64,000 bases of DNA from NCBI RefSeq assembly GCF_002939885.1, contig NZ_MDED01000002.1, positions 62,001 through 126,000 of the forward strand, given 5' to 3'. The DNA comes from Xanthomonas cucurbitae (GTDB taxonomy: Bacteria; Pseudomonadota; Gammaproteobacteria; Xanthomonadales; Xanthomonadaceae). Positions 15,835 through 24,862 of this stretch are shown in pieces (positions within the stretch are counted from its first letter, which is position 1; every line of letters begins with the position of its first letter). The notes below the pieces were generated by a model. That model was not told where the DNA came from. It saw nothing but the letters and a program-made list of their open reading frames with translations, and made no database searches. The position numbers were made by a program, and so were the translations under genes.

Positions 15835-17421
15835 TCAGCGATAGTTGAAATCCGGCGACGACAACAAGAATCCATTCCATTCCGTCGGCGAGCGCGCCTG
15901 CTCCAGCGCCTGGCGCGTGCCCGCCGACAACGACGGTGCCAACCAGCGATACGACGCGCGCGTATCGATCTGCGTCACTGCGGGGATCGGCGTGTCGGTA
16001 TCGCCGTCGCGCCGGAACAATTGTTTGGGCCCACTGCCCAGCGCGCGCGCCACCTCGAACCGGCGCGCCAATTGTCCGGAGCTGGTCCAGGCCTGCGATT
16101 GCAGCGACCACCCATCCGGCGTGATACGGCCGAACAACGGCTCACCCAGTTGCTGTACCCAACTGGCCATCGGGCCGGCGTTGCGGACCGGCTGGTCCGC
16201 ATAAGCCAACCGCATCGCCGACACCACGAAGCGGTTCGGGTCCTTGAACTTGCGCGGTTGTGCCTGTGCGAACTCCGCAGAATCCAGCATGGTCTGCATG
16301 ACCTTGGCAATATCGCCGTCGCTGTGCTGGAAGGTGCTGGCCATGCGCGCCACCAGCGCCGCCGGTGGCGTGTCGCTGACGAAATATTCGGCCATGCGCT
16401 GCGACACGAACTGCGCGCACGCCGGCTGGCGCACCAGCAGGTGCACGGCCTGTTCGATCTCCTCCAGCCCGCCACCGGCAATGCGCTGGCCGAGCAGCAA
16501 CTTGTCGCCGGGCTGGTGACGCGCCGGGTTGAATTCGAACAACCCCTTGCGCACCACCGGTGGCTGACCAGGCTTGTTTACCGGCAGCGGCGGCGCGCCC
16601 GTTGCCTTGATCGGCACCAGGCCAGCGCCTGTGAGGATCAAGGCCAGCTGCTGCACATCCTGCTGGGTGTAGCCGCCATGCACGCCCAGCGTATGCAGCT
16701 CCATCAGCTCGCGCGCATAGTTCTCGTTGACCTTGCCCTTGGCGTTCTTGGCGTTGTCCAGATACTCCAGCATCGCCGGGCTTTCCAGCGTGGCCATCAC
16801 CAGATCGGCAAACTTGCCGGTGGCGTTGGGGCGGATGGCGTTTTCCATGTAATCGGCGGCCATCCACTTCACCCGGCCCTTGTCGGCATACACGCTGAAG
16901 TGATTGAGCCAGAACCACACCAGCTGCTCGCGCAGTTGGTCCGGCGCGTACACCGCCCGCAACAACTGGGCCTGGCGCGCCTGGGTGAGCATCTGTCCGC
17001 CGCGTGCCTGCCAGTCCTTGCGCAGGGCAGCCTTCTCATCGCCATCGGGCATGTCCTGCAGGCGGATCTTGTCGGCCTCGTACTGGGTCAACAGGGTCAC
17101 CAACGGCGTATGCAGCGCATCGAACTGCTGCAGCTGCGTGCGGATGGGTGCCGGCAAGACGGCATCGGCGCTGGGCCGCAACAGCAGCGTGCCGTAGCCC
17201 TTGGAACCGAGCCGCCGTAGCTGCATTGCACTGTCGGCATCCACGACGTAGGTGGCGCGCTGCAGCCAACGCATCTGCATCGCCGTCAACGGCGCTTCGG
17301 CAGCGTGGCCGATGACGGCGCTGGCGCCGCTGGCGACCAGCAACGCAAAACGCCAGCGCCAGCGGCGGACGCTCGCCGAGCGCATTCCCACGCCAGGTGC
17401 CTGTGCAACGCGCTTGACCAT
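15835..17421 (-). CDS. DUF1800 family exported protein
   Basis: 528 residues starting MVKRVAQAPG with a basic stretch and hydrophobic signal (FALLVASGASAVIGHA). Characteristic DUF1800 blocks are present: FWLNHFSVY, NARELMELHTLGV-like NYARELMELHTLG, YTQQDVQQLA and VSDTPPAALVARM. The start at 17421 has GGAGAG six bases upstream, better than the earlier ATG at 17433. It forms a two-gene operon with the DUF1501 gene. The pair is widespread in proteobacteria and planctomycetes but the substrate is unknown. Confidence 0.88.
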   Translation of the reverse strand: MVKRVAQAPGVGMRSASVRRWRWRFALLVASGASAVIGHAAEAPLTAMQMRWLQRATYVVDADSAMQLRRLGSKGYGTLLLRPSADAVLPAPIRTQLQQFDALHTPLVTLLTQYEADKIRLQDMPDGDEKAALRKDWQARGGQMLTQARQAQLLRAVYAPDQLREQLVWFWLNHFSVYADKGRVKWMAADYMENAIRPNATGKFADLVMATLESPAMLEYLDNAKNAKGKVNENYARELMELHTLGVHGGYTQQDVQQLALILTGAGLVPIKATGAPPLPVNKPGQPPVVRKGLFEFNPARHQPGDKLLLGQRIAGGGLEEIEQAVHLLVRQPACAQFVSQRMAEYFVSDTPPAALVARMASTFQHSDGDIAKVMQTMLDSAEFAQAQPRKFKDPNRFVVSAMRLAYADQPVRNAGPMASWVQQLGEPLFGRITPDGWSLQSQAWTSSGQLARRFEVARALGSGPKQLFRRDGDTDTPIPAVTQIDTRASYRWLAPSLSAGTRQALEQARSPTEWNGFLLSSPDFNYR

Positions 17422-17543
17422 GCGGCTCTCCATCGCAACTGCCTGCCATCGGACCAGTATGGTCAAGCCAACGCACGAGGCGTTAAACGGTTGTCGGAGC
17501 GTCGGATGCCATTGCCGAAGAGTTCATCCGGCCAGGCGGGGCA

Positions 17544-18959
17544 TCACAGTCCCGGCGGCAGGGTCACATCGAAGCGGGCGCCGCCCAGCTCCTGCGAGCG
17601 CACCACCTGCAGTTCGCCGCGGTAGGCCTTGATCAGATCCTGCACGATCGACATGCCAATGCCGTGCCCCTGCACGCGCTCGTCGCCGCGCACGCCGCGC
17701 TGCAGGATCTTGGCGACATCTTCCGGCGCGATGCCGGGACCGTCGTCTTCCACCGACAGGATCAGGCCGGCACGCCGGCTCCCGGTGGTGGGACCCGGCT
17801 GGGCGGTCAACAGCACGCGGCTACGCGCCCACTTGAAGCCGTTCTCCAGCAGGTTGCCCAGCAGCTCCTGCAGATCGCCCGGCTCGCCGTGGAAGCGCGC
17901 CTCCGGCGCGATATCGAATTCGCATAGCACACCCTTGACCGAATACACCTTCTCCAGCCCGCGGACGATTTCTTCGGCGGTTGGCTCGATCGGCAATGGC
18001 GCGGCAAACAACTTGTGGCCGCTGGAGGCCGCGCGCGCCAGCTGATACGACACCAGGTCGTTCATGCGACGCAGCTGTACATCCATCTCTTCGTGCAGAT
18101 CGCGCTCGGAGGCCCCGCTGTCCAGCTGGGTGCGCAGCACTGCGATGGGCGTCTTGAGGCTATGCGCCAGATCGGCCAGCGTATTGCGTTGGCGCTCCAG
18201 ATTATCGCGCTCGCTCTCGATGAAGGCATTGATGCTGTCGGTCAACGGCTCCAGCTCGCGCGGATGCTGCTCGCTCATGCGCTGGATCTCGCCGCGCTGC
18301 ACCTTGGTCAGCTCGTTGATGACCCGCCGCAGCGGGCGCAGGCTCCATTGCAGGATGAAGGCCTGCAAGACCAGTAGCACCACGCCGGCACTGCCCAGGT
18401 AGAACCACACCGCACCGCGGAACACCCGCAGCTGCGCGCCCATCGAACGGGCGTCTTCCATCACGTAGATGGTGTACGGAATCTCGCCACCATGCTCGCG
18501 CTCGACGTAGCTCACGCCCAGGCCATAGCGATACAACTGGCCGACGCTGCCGTCGATCTGGGTCATCTCCAGCGGGCCGATGAACTCTTCCTGGCGCGGT
18601 TCGAGCATGCGGCCATGCGGGATGTTCGGCCCTTCGGCCGACATCGAGGTCCAGCTTTCATCCGGGCGCACGACTTCGACATACAGCCCGCCACCGGGCA
18701 CGTCGAAACGCGGATCGGGTGGCTGTCCACCGATATACAACGAGCCGTCGCGCACGAAGTCGATATTGGCCGCATAGGCGGAGGCGTAGTTCTTCAGCCG
18801 CTCGCGCAGGTTGCGCTCGGCGGTGTCGGCGAACGCCACGTCCAGCGCATAGCCGGCCAGCGCCAGAAAGGCCACCAGGCTAAGGCTGGCGGCCAGCAGC
18901 TGGCGCGCCTGCAGGGAGCGCGGGCGCCAGCGTTTGTACCATTTGGAGCGCCCCGGCAC
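17544..18959 (-). CDS. phoQ: PhoQ-type sensor histidine kinase
   Basis: 471 residues. Membrane segments at about 20-42 and 183-203 flank a periplasmic sensor. A HAMP-like linker follows, then the H-box DLAHSLKTP with H266, an N-box (ELLGNLLENGFKWA), and DDGPGIAPED and GHGIGMSIV ATP-lid motifs. In Xanthomonas PhoQ senses low calcium or related envelope signals and phosphorylates PhoP. Start is GTG behind CAGGA, 29 bases after the phoP stop. Confidence 0.92.
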   Translation of the reverse strand: MPGRSKWYKRWRPRSLQARQLLAASLSLVAFLALAGYALDVAFADTAERNLRERLKNYASAYAANIDFVRDGSLYIGGQPPDPRFDVPGGGLYVEVVRPDESWTSMSAEGPNIPHGRMLEPRQEEFIGPLEMTQIDGSVGQLYRYGLGVSYVEREHGGEIPYTIYVMEDARSMGAQLRVFRGAVWFYLGSAGVVLLVLQAFILQWSLRPLRRVINELTKVQRGEIQRMSEQHPRELEPLTDSINAFIESERDNLERQRNTLADLAHSLKTPIAVLRTQLDSGASERDLHEEMDVQLRRMNDLVSYQLARAASSGHKLFAAPLPIEPTAEEIVRGLEKVYSVKGVLCEFDIAPEARFHGEPGDLQELLGNLLENGFKWARSRVLLTAQPGPTTGSRRAGLILSVEDDGPGIAPEDVAKILQRGVRGDERVQGHGIGMSIVQDLIKAYRGELQVVRSQELGGARFDVTLPPGL

Positions 18960-18988
18960 GAAATCGTCCTGCTTGCCGACGTGGGACC

Positions 18989-19672
18989 TCAGCCTTCGGT
19001 ACGCGGGATGGCGAAGCGGTAGCCGCGACCGCGCACGGTCTCGATCGGCTTCAGCTCACCATCGGGATCGAGCTTCTTGCGCAGGCGGCCGATGAACACT
19101 TCCAGCACGTTGGAGTCACGGTCGAAATCCTGCTGGTAGATGTGCTCGGTGAGGTCGGCCTTGGAGACCAGCTCGCCGGCATGCATCATCAAATATTCCA
19201 GCACCTTGTACTCGTAGCTGGTCAGATCGACATTGGCGCCGTTGACACTGACCGTCTGCGCCGCCAGATCCAGCGCCACCGGTCCGCATTCCAGCGTGGG
19301 CTTGCTCCAGCCTGCCGCACGGCGCAGCAGCGCGTTGACCCGCGCCAGCAGCTCCTCGACGTGGAACGGCTTGACCAGGTAATCGTCGGCGCCCTGCTTG
19401 AGGCCTTCGACCTTGTCCTGCCAACTCGAACGCGCGGTGAGGATCAGCACCGGGAATTTCTTGCCTTCGTCGCGCAGCGCCTTGATCAGTTCCATGCCCG
19501 ACATCTTGGGCAGGCCCAGATCGATGATGCCGACGTCGAACGGCACTTCGCGGCCCATGTACAGGCCTTCCTCGCCGTCCTGTGCGGCGTCGACCGCAAA
19601 GCCTTCACGCTTCAGGCGGGCGGCAAGGGTCTCGCGCAGCGGAGCTTCGTCTTCGACCAAAAGGATACGCAT
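18989..19672 (-). CDS. phoP: PhoP-type response regulator
   Basis: 227 residues of the OmpR/PhoB class. Receiver domain with acidic VEDE (6-9), phospho-acceptor D51 in IIDLGLPKMSG and K near 101 in YLVKPF; C-terminal winged helix with LTSYEYKVLEYL and RLRKKLD. ATG follows GGGAGAG. Second gene of PepSY-like/phoP/phoQ. In Xanthomonas oryzae and campestris PhoP has been linked to virulence gene control and to tolerance of antimicrobial peptides. Confidence 0.95.
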   Translation of the reverse strand: MRILLVEDEAPLRETLAARLKREGFAVDAAQDGEEGLYMGREVPFDVGIIDLGLPKMSGMELIKALRDEGKKFPVLILTARSSWQDKVEGLKQGADDYLVKPFHVEELLARVNALLRRAAGWSKPTLECGPVALDLAAQTVSVNGANVDLTSYEYKVLEYLMMHAGELVSKADLTEHIYQQDFDRDSNVLEVFIGRLRKKLDPDGELKPIETVRGRGYRFAIPRTEG

Positions 19673-19721
19673 GCACTCTCCCTTAATTACGTTGGCGGCC
19701 GACGGCCTGGGAATTTATGAG

Positions 19722-19749
19722 ACTGAACGCCTGACTATCCACGTTCAGT
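19722..19749 (-). terminator. hairpin at the end of the PepSY-like gene
   Basis: Arms ACTGAACG (19722-19729) and CGTTCAGT (19742-19749) form a perfect 8-bp stem with a 12-base loop, overlapping the stop codon of the upstream gene and ending 50 bases before the phoP start. No T run follows, so partial termination or mRNA processing between the first gene and phoP is a guess. Confidence 0.4.
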
Positions 19750-20107
19750 GGTTATCGTCGCGTGGTGGGGTGCCGGACGGCGGCGCCCGCGGCCCATCGG
19801 CCTGCGCCTGCTGTTCCGGCTCGTACACGGTGTGCACGCGCCCATCCTTCATGTACTTGACCCGGTTGAGGTTACCGCCATCGAACGGCACGCGTTCGGC
19901 ACCCAGGATCTGTCCACCGGTGGACCGCTGTACGTGCCGGATGGTGTCCGACAGGGTGCGGCTGCCGCCGCGCGCCGGCGCAGGCATCGCCTCACGCCCG
20001 CCCTGGCCCATCGGCGGATAGCCCTGCCCCCACGCCAATGGCGCAACCATGGCAACCGACAAGGTAGCCAAGGCGATGGAGCGGGCGCGGTGGGAGACTT
20101 GGGTCAC
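19745..20107 (-). CDS. PepSY-like periplasmic protein preceding PhoP
   Basis: 120 residues from a GTG: a signal peptide (ALATLSVAMVAPLAWG), a Gly/Pro-rich segment, then a PepSY-like strand-helix pattern (SDTIRHVQRSTGGQILGAE, LNRVKYMKDGRVHTVYE), and a Pro-rich tail. PepSY proteins encoded beside PhoPQ-type systems are thought to modulate the periplasmic sensor or proteases. The assignment to PepSY is by pattern only. It begins the operon with phoP and phoQ, 72 bases before phoP. Confidence 0.75.
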   Translation of the reverse strand: MTQVSHRARSIALATLSVAMVAPLAWGQGYPPMGQGGREAMPAPARGGSRTLSDTIRHVQRSTGGQILGAERVPFDGGNLNRVKYMKDGRVHTVYEPEQQAQADGPRAPPSGTPPRDDNH

Positions 20108-20372
20108 GGCTGAATCCTAGCGGGTTGTTCAGGAACATTCAAAATGTGTGAAATCGGCAATCCATCGCAGCATCGCCAGGCAGCGGATACGCGCCAAATT
20201 CTTGATTTTGTGGGGTGAATCCGATCTGAACTTTTTAGCACGGAGTTAACGCCGTTCAGCCAAATGAACTCTGCACTTGCCGTGCATGCGTGCTGGTATG
20301 CCTGGCCATTCGACGTCCCTGGCGTTCAATGGCCGCACGCCAGCCGTCCAGCCAATGCAAGCGGCGAGCCAA

Positions 20373-21404
20373 TCAGGCGACCACGCGCCAGGGCCGCTCG
20401 TCGGTGCGCTGCAACGCCTGCTCGACCAGCTCCCAGCCAGCCCCGGAACGATGCGCGCCTTCACTCAGCACCTGCCGGAACGCCCGACCTCCCGGCTGAC
20501 CGTGGAACAGGCCCAACACATGGCGGGTGATGTGCTTGAGCGCCAGGCCCTGGTCGAGCTGCGCCTGCACATACGGCCGCAACGCGCGCAGCAGGTCCTC
20601 GCGCGAGCGCTGCGGGCGGCCGCTCAGCGCAGCCTCCAGGCAATGCAATACATAGGGATCGTGGTAGGCAGAACGGCCGAGCATGACGCCGTCGGCCCGT
20701 TGCAGGTGCGCCAGGGCGGCGTCGACGGTGGCGATTCCACCGTTGACCACGACCGGCAGCGACGGACGTTCCTGCTTGAGCCGATAGACCCAGTCGTAGC
20801 GCAGCGGCGGCACCTCGCGGTTTTCCTTCGGGGACAGGCCTTTGAGCCATGCATTGCGCGCGTGCACCACCACCATCGCCGCACCGGCGGCAACCACCTG
20901 GTCGACAAAGCTGGCGAACACGGCGTAGTCCTCGTCATCGTCCACGCCCAACCGGCACTTGACCGTGATCGGCAGCGTGGTGGCGGCGCACATGGCCGCC
21001 ACGCACTCGGCCACCAGCGCCGGCTCGCGCATCAGGCAGGCGCCGAAGCGCCCGGCCTGCACGCGATCGGATGGGCAGCCGCAATTGAGGTTGATTTCGT
21101 CAAAGCCCCACTGCTGGGCGATGGCGGACGCCTGTGCCAATATCCCCGGCTCGCTGCCGCCGAGCTGCAGGGCCAACGGATGCTCGACCGGGTCGAAACC
21201 GATCAACCGCATCCGATCGCCATGGATCACCGCATTGGCATGCACCATCTCGGTGTACAGCCGCGCCGACGGCGCCAGCAGACGGTGGAACACCCGGCAA
21301 TGCCGGTCGGTCCAATCCATCATCGGGGCAACGGACAGGCGCAGGGAAGCAGCGTAGCGATCGGCAGAGACGGTCATCGACGGTGGGCCGCAGCTGGCGG
21401 CCAT
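20373..21404 (-). CDS. dusA: tRNA-dihydrouridine(20/20a) synthase DusA
   Basis: 343 residues, or 334 from the ATG at 21377. FMN-dependent reductase of U20/U20a in tRNA. DusA-specific patterns are visible: APMMDWTDRHCRVFHRLL, LYTEMV, NLNCGCPSDRVQ with the catalytic Cys, GRFGACLM, VKCRLGVDD and HARNAWLKGLSPKENR. Neither start has a convincing ribosome site, so the N-terminus is uncertain by nine residues. Stands alone between the phoPQ promoter region and a 418-base gap. Confidence 0.94.
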   Translation of the reverse strand: MAASCGPPSMTVSADRYAASLRLSVAPMMDWTDRHCRVFHRLLAPSARLYTEMVHANAVIHGDRMRLIGFDPVEHPLALQLGGSEPGILAQASAIAQQWGFDEINLNCGCPSDRVQAGRFGACLMREPALVAECVAAMCAATTLPITVKCRLGVDDDEDYAVFASFVDQVVAAGAAMVVVHARNAWLKGLSPKENREVPPLRYDWVYRLKQERPSLPVVVNGGIATVDAALAHLQRADGVMLGRSAYHDPYVLHCLEAALSGRPQRSREDLLRALRPYVQAQLDQGLALKHITRHVLGLFHGQPGGRAFRQVLSEGAHRSGAGWELVEQALQRTDERPWRVVA

Positions 21405-21822
21405 TCGGAATGCGAAGCAGGATCAATAGCTTACACGGGCCTGGATGAATCTGCGGCCGTGCGCGACGGCAGGCTGCCTGGGCAGCTAGCGGTCGGCAGC
21501 ATGATCGCCGACCCGTTGCACGGCAGGTTCCCGAAGACGGATCGGCTACCACCGATTCGCGTGGCTGCAGATCGGACGGGCTGTGCCCTCAGGTAGGCGA
21601 AAGTGCGGGGGGATCTACCGCAGAAAGAGGCCGGCAAGAGTGCCTGGCGCGACTGGGTCTTCCGTTGTGCACCGAGGATGCAGCCATCGGGTGGCATCGC
21701 ATTGGCAATGCGTAGTGCTTGCCAGCAGTCGCCTATGCGCGGCGGACGGTGTGCATCCCCGATGACGCACGCAGCGCCCTGGACCGGTATCCGACCAGGC
21801 GCGCGGGTCTGGACAGGGGCGA
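21405..21822. other. 418-base gap upstream of dusA
   Basis: No reading frame with protein character on either strand. A short near-perfect palindrome CGCATTG-G-CAATGCG is at 21698-21712. The dusA promoter must lie here; I see no sharp -35/-10 pair. Confidence 0.4.
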
Positions 21823-22047
21823 TCAGGGGTTGCGGATACCGACGCGCTCTTCGGCGCTCAGCGGCTTGCCGAGTGCGTGATACGAGGCGACCAGGGTCAT
21901 CAGTGCGGTGCCCATCACCGCATAGAACGTCCACGAGGTGGCCAGTACGTGCACCTGGCCGAACACCAAGGCGACGACAGCGGTGGCGGTGCACAGCACC
22001 ATGGCCAGCAGCGACATCAGGAAAGGAATGGAAGGATCGAGCTTCAT
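21823..22047 (-). CDS. small two-helix membrane protein, function unknown
   Basis: 74 residues from MKLDPSIPFLMSLLAMVLC, with two hydrophobic segments (about 8-30 and 36-57) and a short basic/acidic tail (KPLSAEERVGIRNP). The ATG follows an AG-rich stretch. No family recognised. Flanked by long intergenic gaps on both sides, so it is probably a single-gene unit. Confidence 0.7.
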   Translation of the reverse strand: MKLDPSIPFLMSLLAMVLCTATAVVALVFGQVHVLATSWTFYAVMGTALMTLVASYHALGKPLSAEERVGIRNP

Positions 22048-22312
22048 GGTCCGGGGGTTCCAAGGTGCACTGACTGCAGCATCGGCTTTCCCGGCGGATT
22101 CTTGAATTGTTTTTCGCAGGCGTTTTTTTGCGCTTTCCAGGCCAGTCAGGGTGCGCTCAGTTTAATGTCAACGTCTTGGCGCGCAAGGGATTATGCATCA
22201 GGATTTTCCCGACACCCTGGCGGTGGCAGCGCAGGGGACGTCAATGTTTCAGCGCAGTTGCGGCGGAAAACCGACGCTGCGTACGCAGCGCCGAAAAGGG
22301 CGCGCGATGCGC

Positions 22313-22888
22313 TCAGCGCGCCGGGGCAGTGGCGAACTCGCCGCGTTGCAGCTTGGTGACGTCGTTGCCCTGCCCGTCCTTGAGGCTGAGGTCCGCGCCC
22401 TTGGCGGCCAGGTCATTGAGCACGTCGGTGCGCTGGAACAGCGCCGCGTACATCGCTGCGGTCTGGCCGGCGTTGTTGCGTTGGTCGGGCGCGCAGTCGG
22501 CCTGCATCAGGCGCTTGGCGATTGCCAGTTCACCCTTGAAGATGGCACCCATCAAGGCGGTGTTGCCGCGTTTGTCCTGCGCGCAGGGGTCGGCGCCGGC
22601 ACTGAGCAGCTGCTCCACCGCCGGGCGCTGGCCGTGATAGGCAGCCAGGATCAACGCGGTGTAGCCCTTGTCGTCGCGGGTGTTGAGGTCGTAATGCGAG
22701 CGGATGAATTCGGCCAGCATGTCCTGGCGGCCTTCGCGCGCGGCATCGAAGAAATACTCGCGCAGTTGCAGCTTGATCTGCGCGGGGCTGGCTGCCGCAG
22801 TGCGTGCCGCTGCCGGCGGGGCCACCGGCGAGGCGGCCATGGCTGGCACGCAGACCGCGCTCAGCAAGACCAGCATCAGCGTGCGCAT
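22313..22888 (-). CDS. ankB: ankyrin-repeat protein paired with catalase
   Basis: 191 residues with a signal peptide (MLVLLSAVCVPAMAA), so periplasmic. Ankyrin units follow: FDAAREGRQDMLAEFI, GYTALILAAYHGQRPAVEQLL, GNTALMGAIFKGELAIAKRLM and GQTAAMYAALFQRTDVLNDLA. The ATG has CAGGAGAG. It lies 56 bases downstream of katB. In Pseudomonas aeruginosa AnkB is required for full KatB activity, and the same arrangement suggests an accessory role in the periplasm here. Confidence 0.9.
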   Translation of the reverse strand: MRTLMLVLLSAVCVPAMAASPVAPPAAARTAAASPAQIKLQLREYFFDAAREGRQDMLAEFIRSHYDLNTRDDKGYTALILAAYHGQRPAVEQLLSAGADPCAQDKRGNTALMGAIFKGELAIAKRLMQADCAPDQRNNAGQTAAMYAALFQRTDVLNDLAAKGADLSLKDGQGNDVTKLQRGEFATAPAR

Positions 22889-22944
22889 GTCGCTCTCCTG
22901 AAGAGGGACGGCACCGCGGCCTGGCCGCGATGCCGTTGGGTGGA

Positions 22945-24468
22945 TCAGTCCTGCAAGCTGGAGGCCAGCTGCTTGACGCGCGCCAGATCGCCCTTGGCCA
23001 CGCGGGCAACGCCGGTGCCGTACTCCGGATCGGCCTTGTACAGGAACGACAGGACGATGTGCTTGCTTTCGGCGTCGGTGTTGGCCAGCGACTCACCGAA
23101 GCTTTGCACCAGATCGGCGCGGTCCTTCTTGCTGTAGGAGCGATACAACTCGCCGGCCTGCTTGAAGTTCTGCTCGCGGGTGATCTTGGCCTGCTGGGTG
23201 GTGCCCGACAGCGGCAGTTCGCTGTAGCGCGCCGCGGTGTCCTGCGGACGCGGCTCCAGGCGGCTCGGCTCGTAGTTCACGCCGCTGGTGGTCTGGCCGA
23301 TGTTGCCCTGGCCGTCCTGGTTGCCGTTGTTGACGGCCACGCGCGGGCGGTTGACCGGCAGGCTCAGGCCGTTGGCGCCGATGCGATACAGCTGGGTATC
23401 GGCATAGGAGAAGATGCGACCCTGCAACAGACGGTCTTCCGAAGGTTCGATGCCCGGCACCAGGTTGGCCGGCGCCATGGCGACTTGCTCGGTTTCCTGG
23501 AAGAAGTTGTCCACATTCTTGTTCAACACCATCTGGCCGACCTTCTGCTCCGGCACGTCCGGCCAGATCTTGGTGGCATCGAGCGGGTCGAAGTCGAACT
23601 TGGCCAGGTCTTCGGGCTTGAGCACCTGCACGTACAGGTCCCACTTCGGGTAGTCGCCCTTCTTGATCGCGCCGACCAGGTCGTTGGTCAGGTGGCTGTA
23701 GTCCTTGGCCTGCACTGCGGCAACCTGCTTGGGGTCGAGGTTCTTGATGCCTTGCAGCGTCTTCCAATGGAACTTGACGTAATGCACTTCGCCCTGCGCG
23801 TTGACCAGCTTGTAGGCGTGCACACCATTGCCGTCCATGAAGCGGTAGCCGGCAGGCGTGCCTTCATTGGAGTACAGCAGGGTCAGCGTGCGGGTACCTT
23901 CGGGCACATGCGAGAAGAAATCGAAGCGACGCGAGTCGTCGTCCAGATTGGTGCGCGGGTCCGGCTTGAACGCGTGCACCATGTCCGGGAACTTGATCGC
24001 ATCGCGGATGAAGAAGGTGGGGAAGTTGTTGCCGACCAGATCCCAGTTGCCTTCGCTGGTATAGAACTTGGTCGCGAAGCCATGCGGGTCGCGTAGCGTT
24101 TCCGGCGAGTGATTGCCGTGCACCACCGATGAAAAGCGCACGAACACCGGGGTCTTTTCGCCGGCGCTGAACACCTTGGCCTTGGTCAGGCTGGACAGAT
24201 CGGCGGTGGCGGTGAACTCGCCTTTGACGCCGGTGCCGCGCGCATGGACCACACGCTCGGGGATGCGCTCGCGATCGAAACGCTGCAGTTTCTGGATCAG
24301 CTGCACGTCCTGCAGCAAGGTCGGGCCGGTGGCACCCGCGGTCTGCGAGTTCTGGTTGTCGCCCACCTTGGCGCCGTTGTCGCGGGTCAGCACGGATTGG
24401 GCGAAGACCGGCGGGGCGATCAGTGTGGGGGCTAGCAGGGCTAGCACCATGAGGGATCCAGGGCGCAT
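22945..24468 (-). CDS. katB: periplasmic heme catalase KatB
   Basis: 507 residues with a signal peptide (LMVLALLAPTLIAPPVFA). Monofunctional clade catalase: distal His75 in ERVVHARG, the Asn of VGNNFPTFF, and the proximal heme Tyr in RIFSYADTQLYR near 356. It decomposes hydrogen peroxide to water and oxygen. It is the first gene of katB-ankB. Upstream sequence contains a loose, correctly spaced OxyR-like pattern (see the next entry), as peroxide induction would require. Confidence 0.95.
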   Translation of the reverse strand: MRPGSLMVLALLAPTLIAPPVFAQSVLTRDNGAKVGDNQNSQTAGATGPTLLQDVQLIQKLQRFDRERIPERVVHARGTGVKGEFTATADLSSLTKAKVFSAGEKTPVFVRFSSVVHGNHSPETLRDPHGFATKFYTSEGNWDLVGNNFPTFFIRDAIKFPDMVHAFKPDPRTNLDDDSRRFDFFSHVPEGTRTLTLLYSNEGTPAGYRFMDGNGVHAYKLVNAQGEVHYVKFHWKTLQGIKNLDPKQVAAVQAKDYSHLTNDLVGAIKKGDYPKWDLYVQVLKPEDLAKFDFDPLDATKIWPDVPEQKVGQMVLNKNVDNFFQETEQVAMAPANLVPGIEPSEDRLLQGRIFSYADTQLYRIGANGLSLPVNRPRVAVNNGNQDGQGNIGQTTSGVNYEPSRLEPRPQDTAARYSELPLSGTTQQAKITREQNFKQAGELYRSYSKKDRADLVQSFGESLANTDAESKHIVLSFLYKADPEYGTGVARVAKGDLARVKQLASSLQD

Positions 24469-24862
24469 GGCGTCAGCTCGTAGTGATGGAGCTGAATCAT
24501 GGCTAGCGGGCGATGGCGTGAGAAGTCGTTAGTTCTGATCGTTCTGATAGGCGAACATGATGATGATCGCGATGCGTGATATGCATCACTTTCTGCGTGG
24601 CATGGGGTTGCAGCCAACAGCGCTTCTCTGCATGTGGCCGCGCCGCTGGCGTTTGCATTGCATGACGAAACTGCCGATGACGATCAGGAAATACTGCCCA
24701 GTGAGGCGTGTCGATACGCCACTGTGCCAAGCGGCATTGCATTGCATCATACGGATCATCTGCGTTCGATCCGCAAAGCCCGTCACCTGCGGCCCACTGT
24801 CCGATGAAGCGATCCGGCCCGATGCGCCCTTCGTCGCGGCACAGCAGGTTCAAGGCACGCCA
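24469..24862. other. 394-base gap upstream of katB, weak OxyR-like pattern
   Basis: No gene seen. On the minus strand four tetrads in OxyR spacing run from 24561 to 24525: ATCA, CTAT, ATCA, CGAC, each separated by seven bases, matching the ATAG/CTAT consensus at about 9 of 16 positions. Two direct repeats of TTCTGAT lie at the same place, and a near-palindrome GTGATATGCATCAC lies further upstream. The match is weak and serves only as a pointer. Confidence 0.35.
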
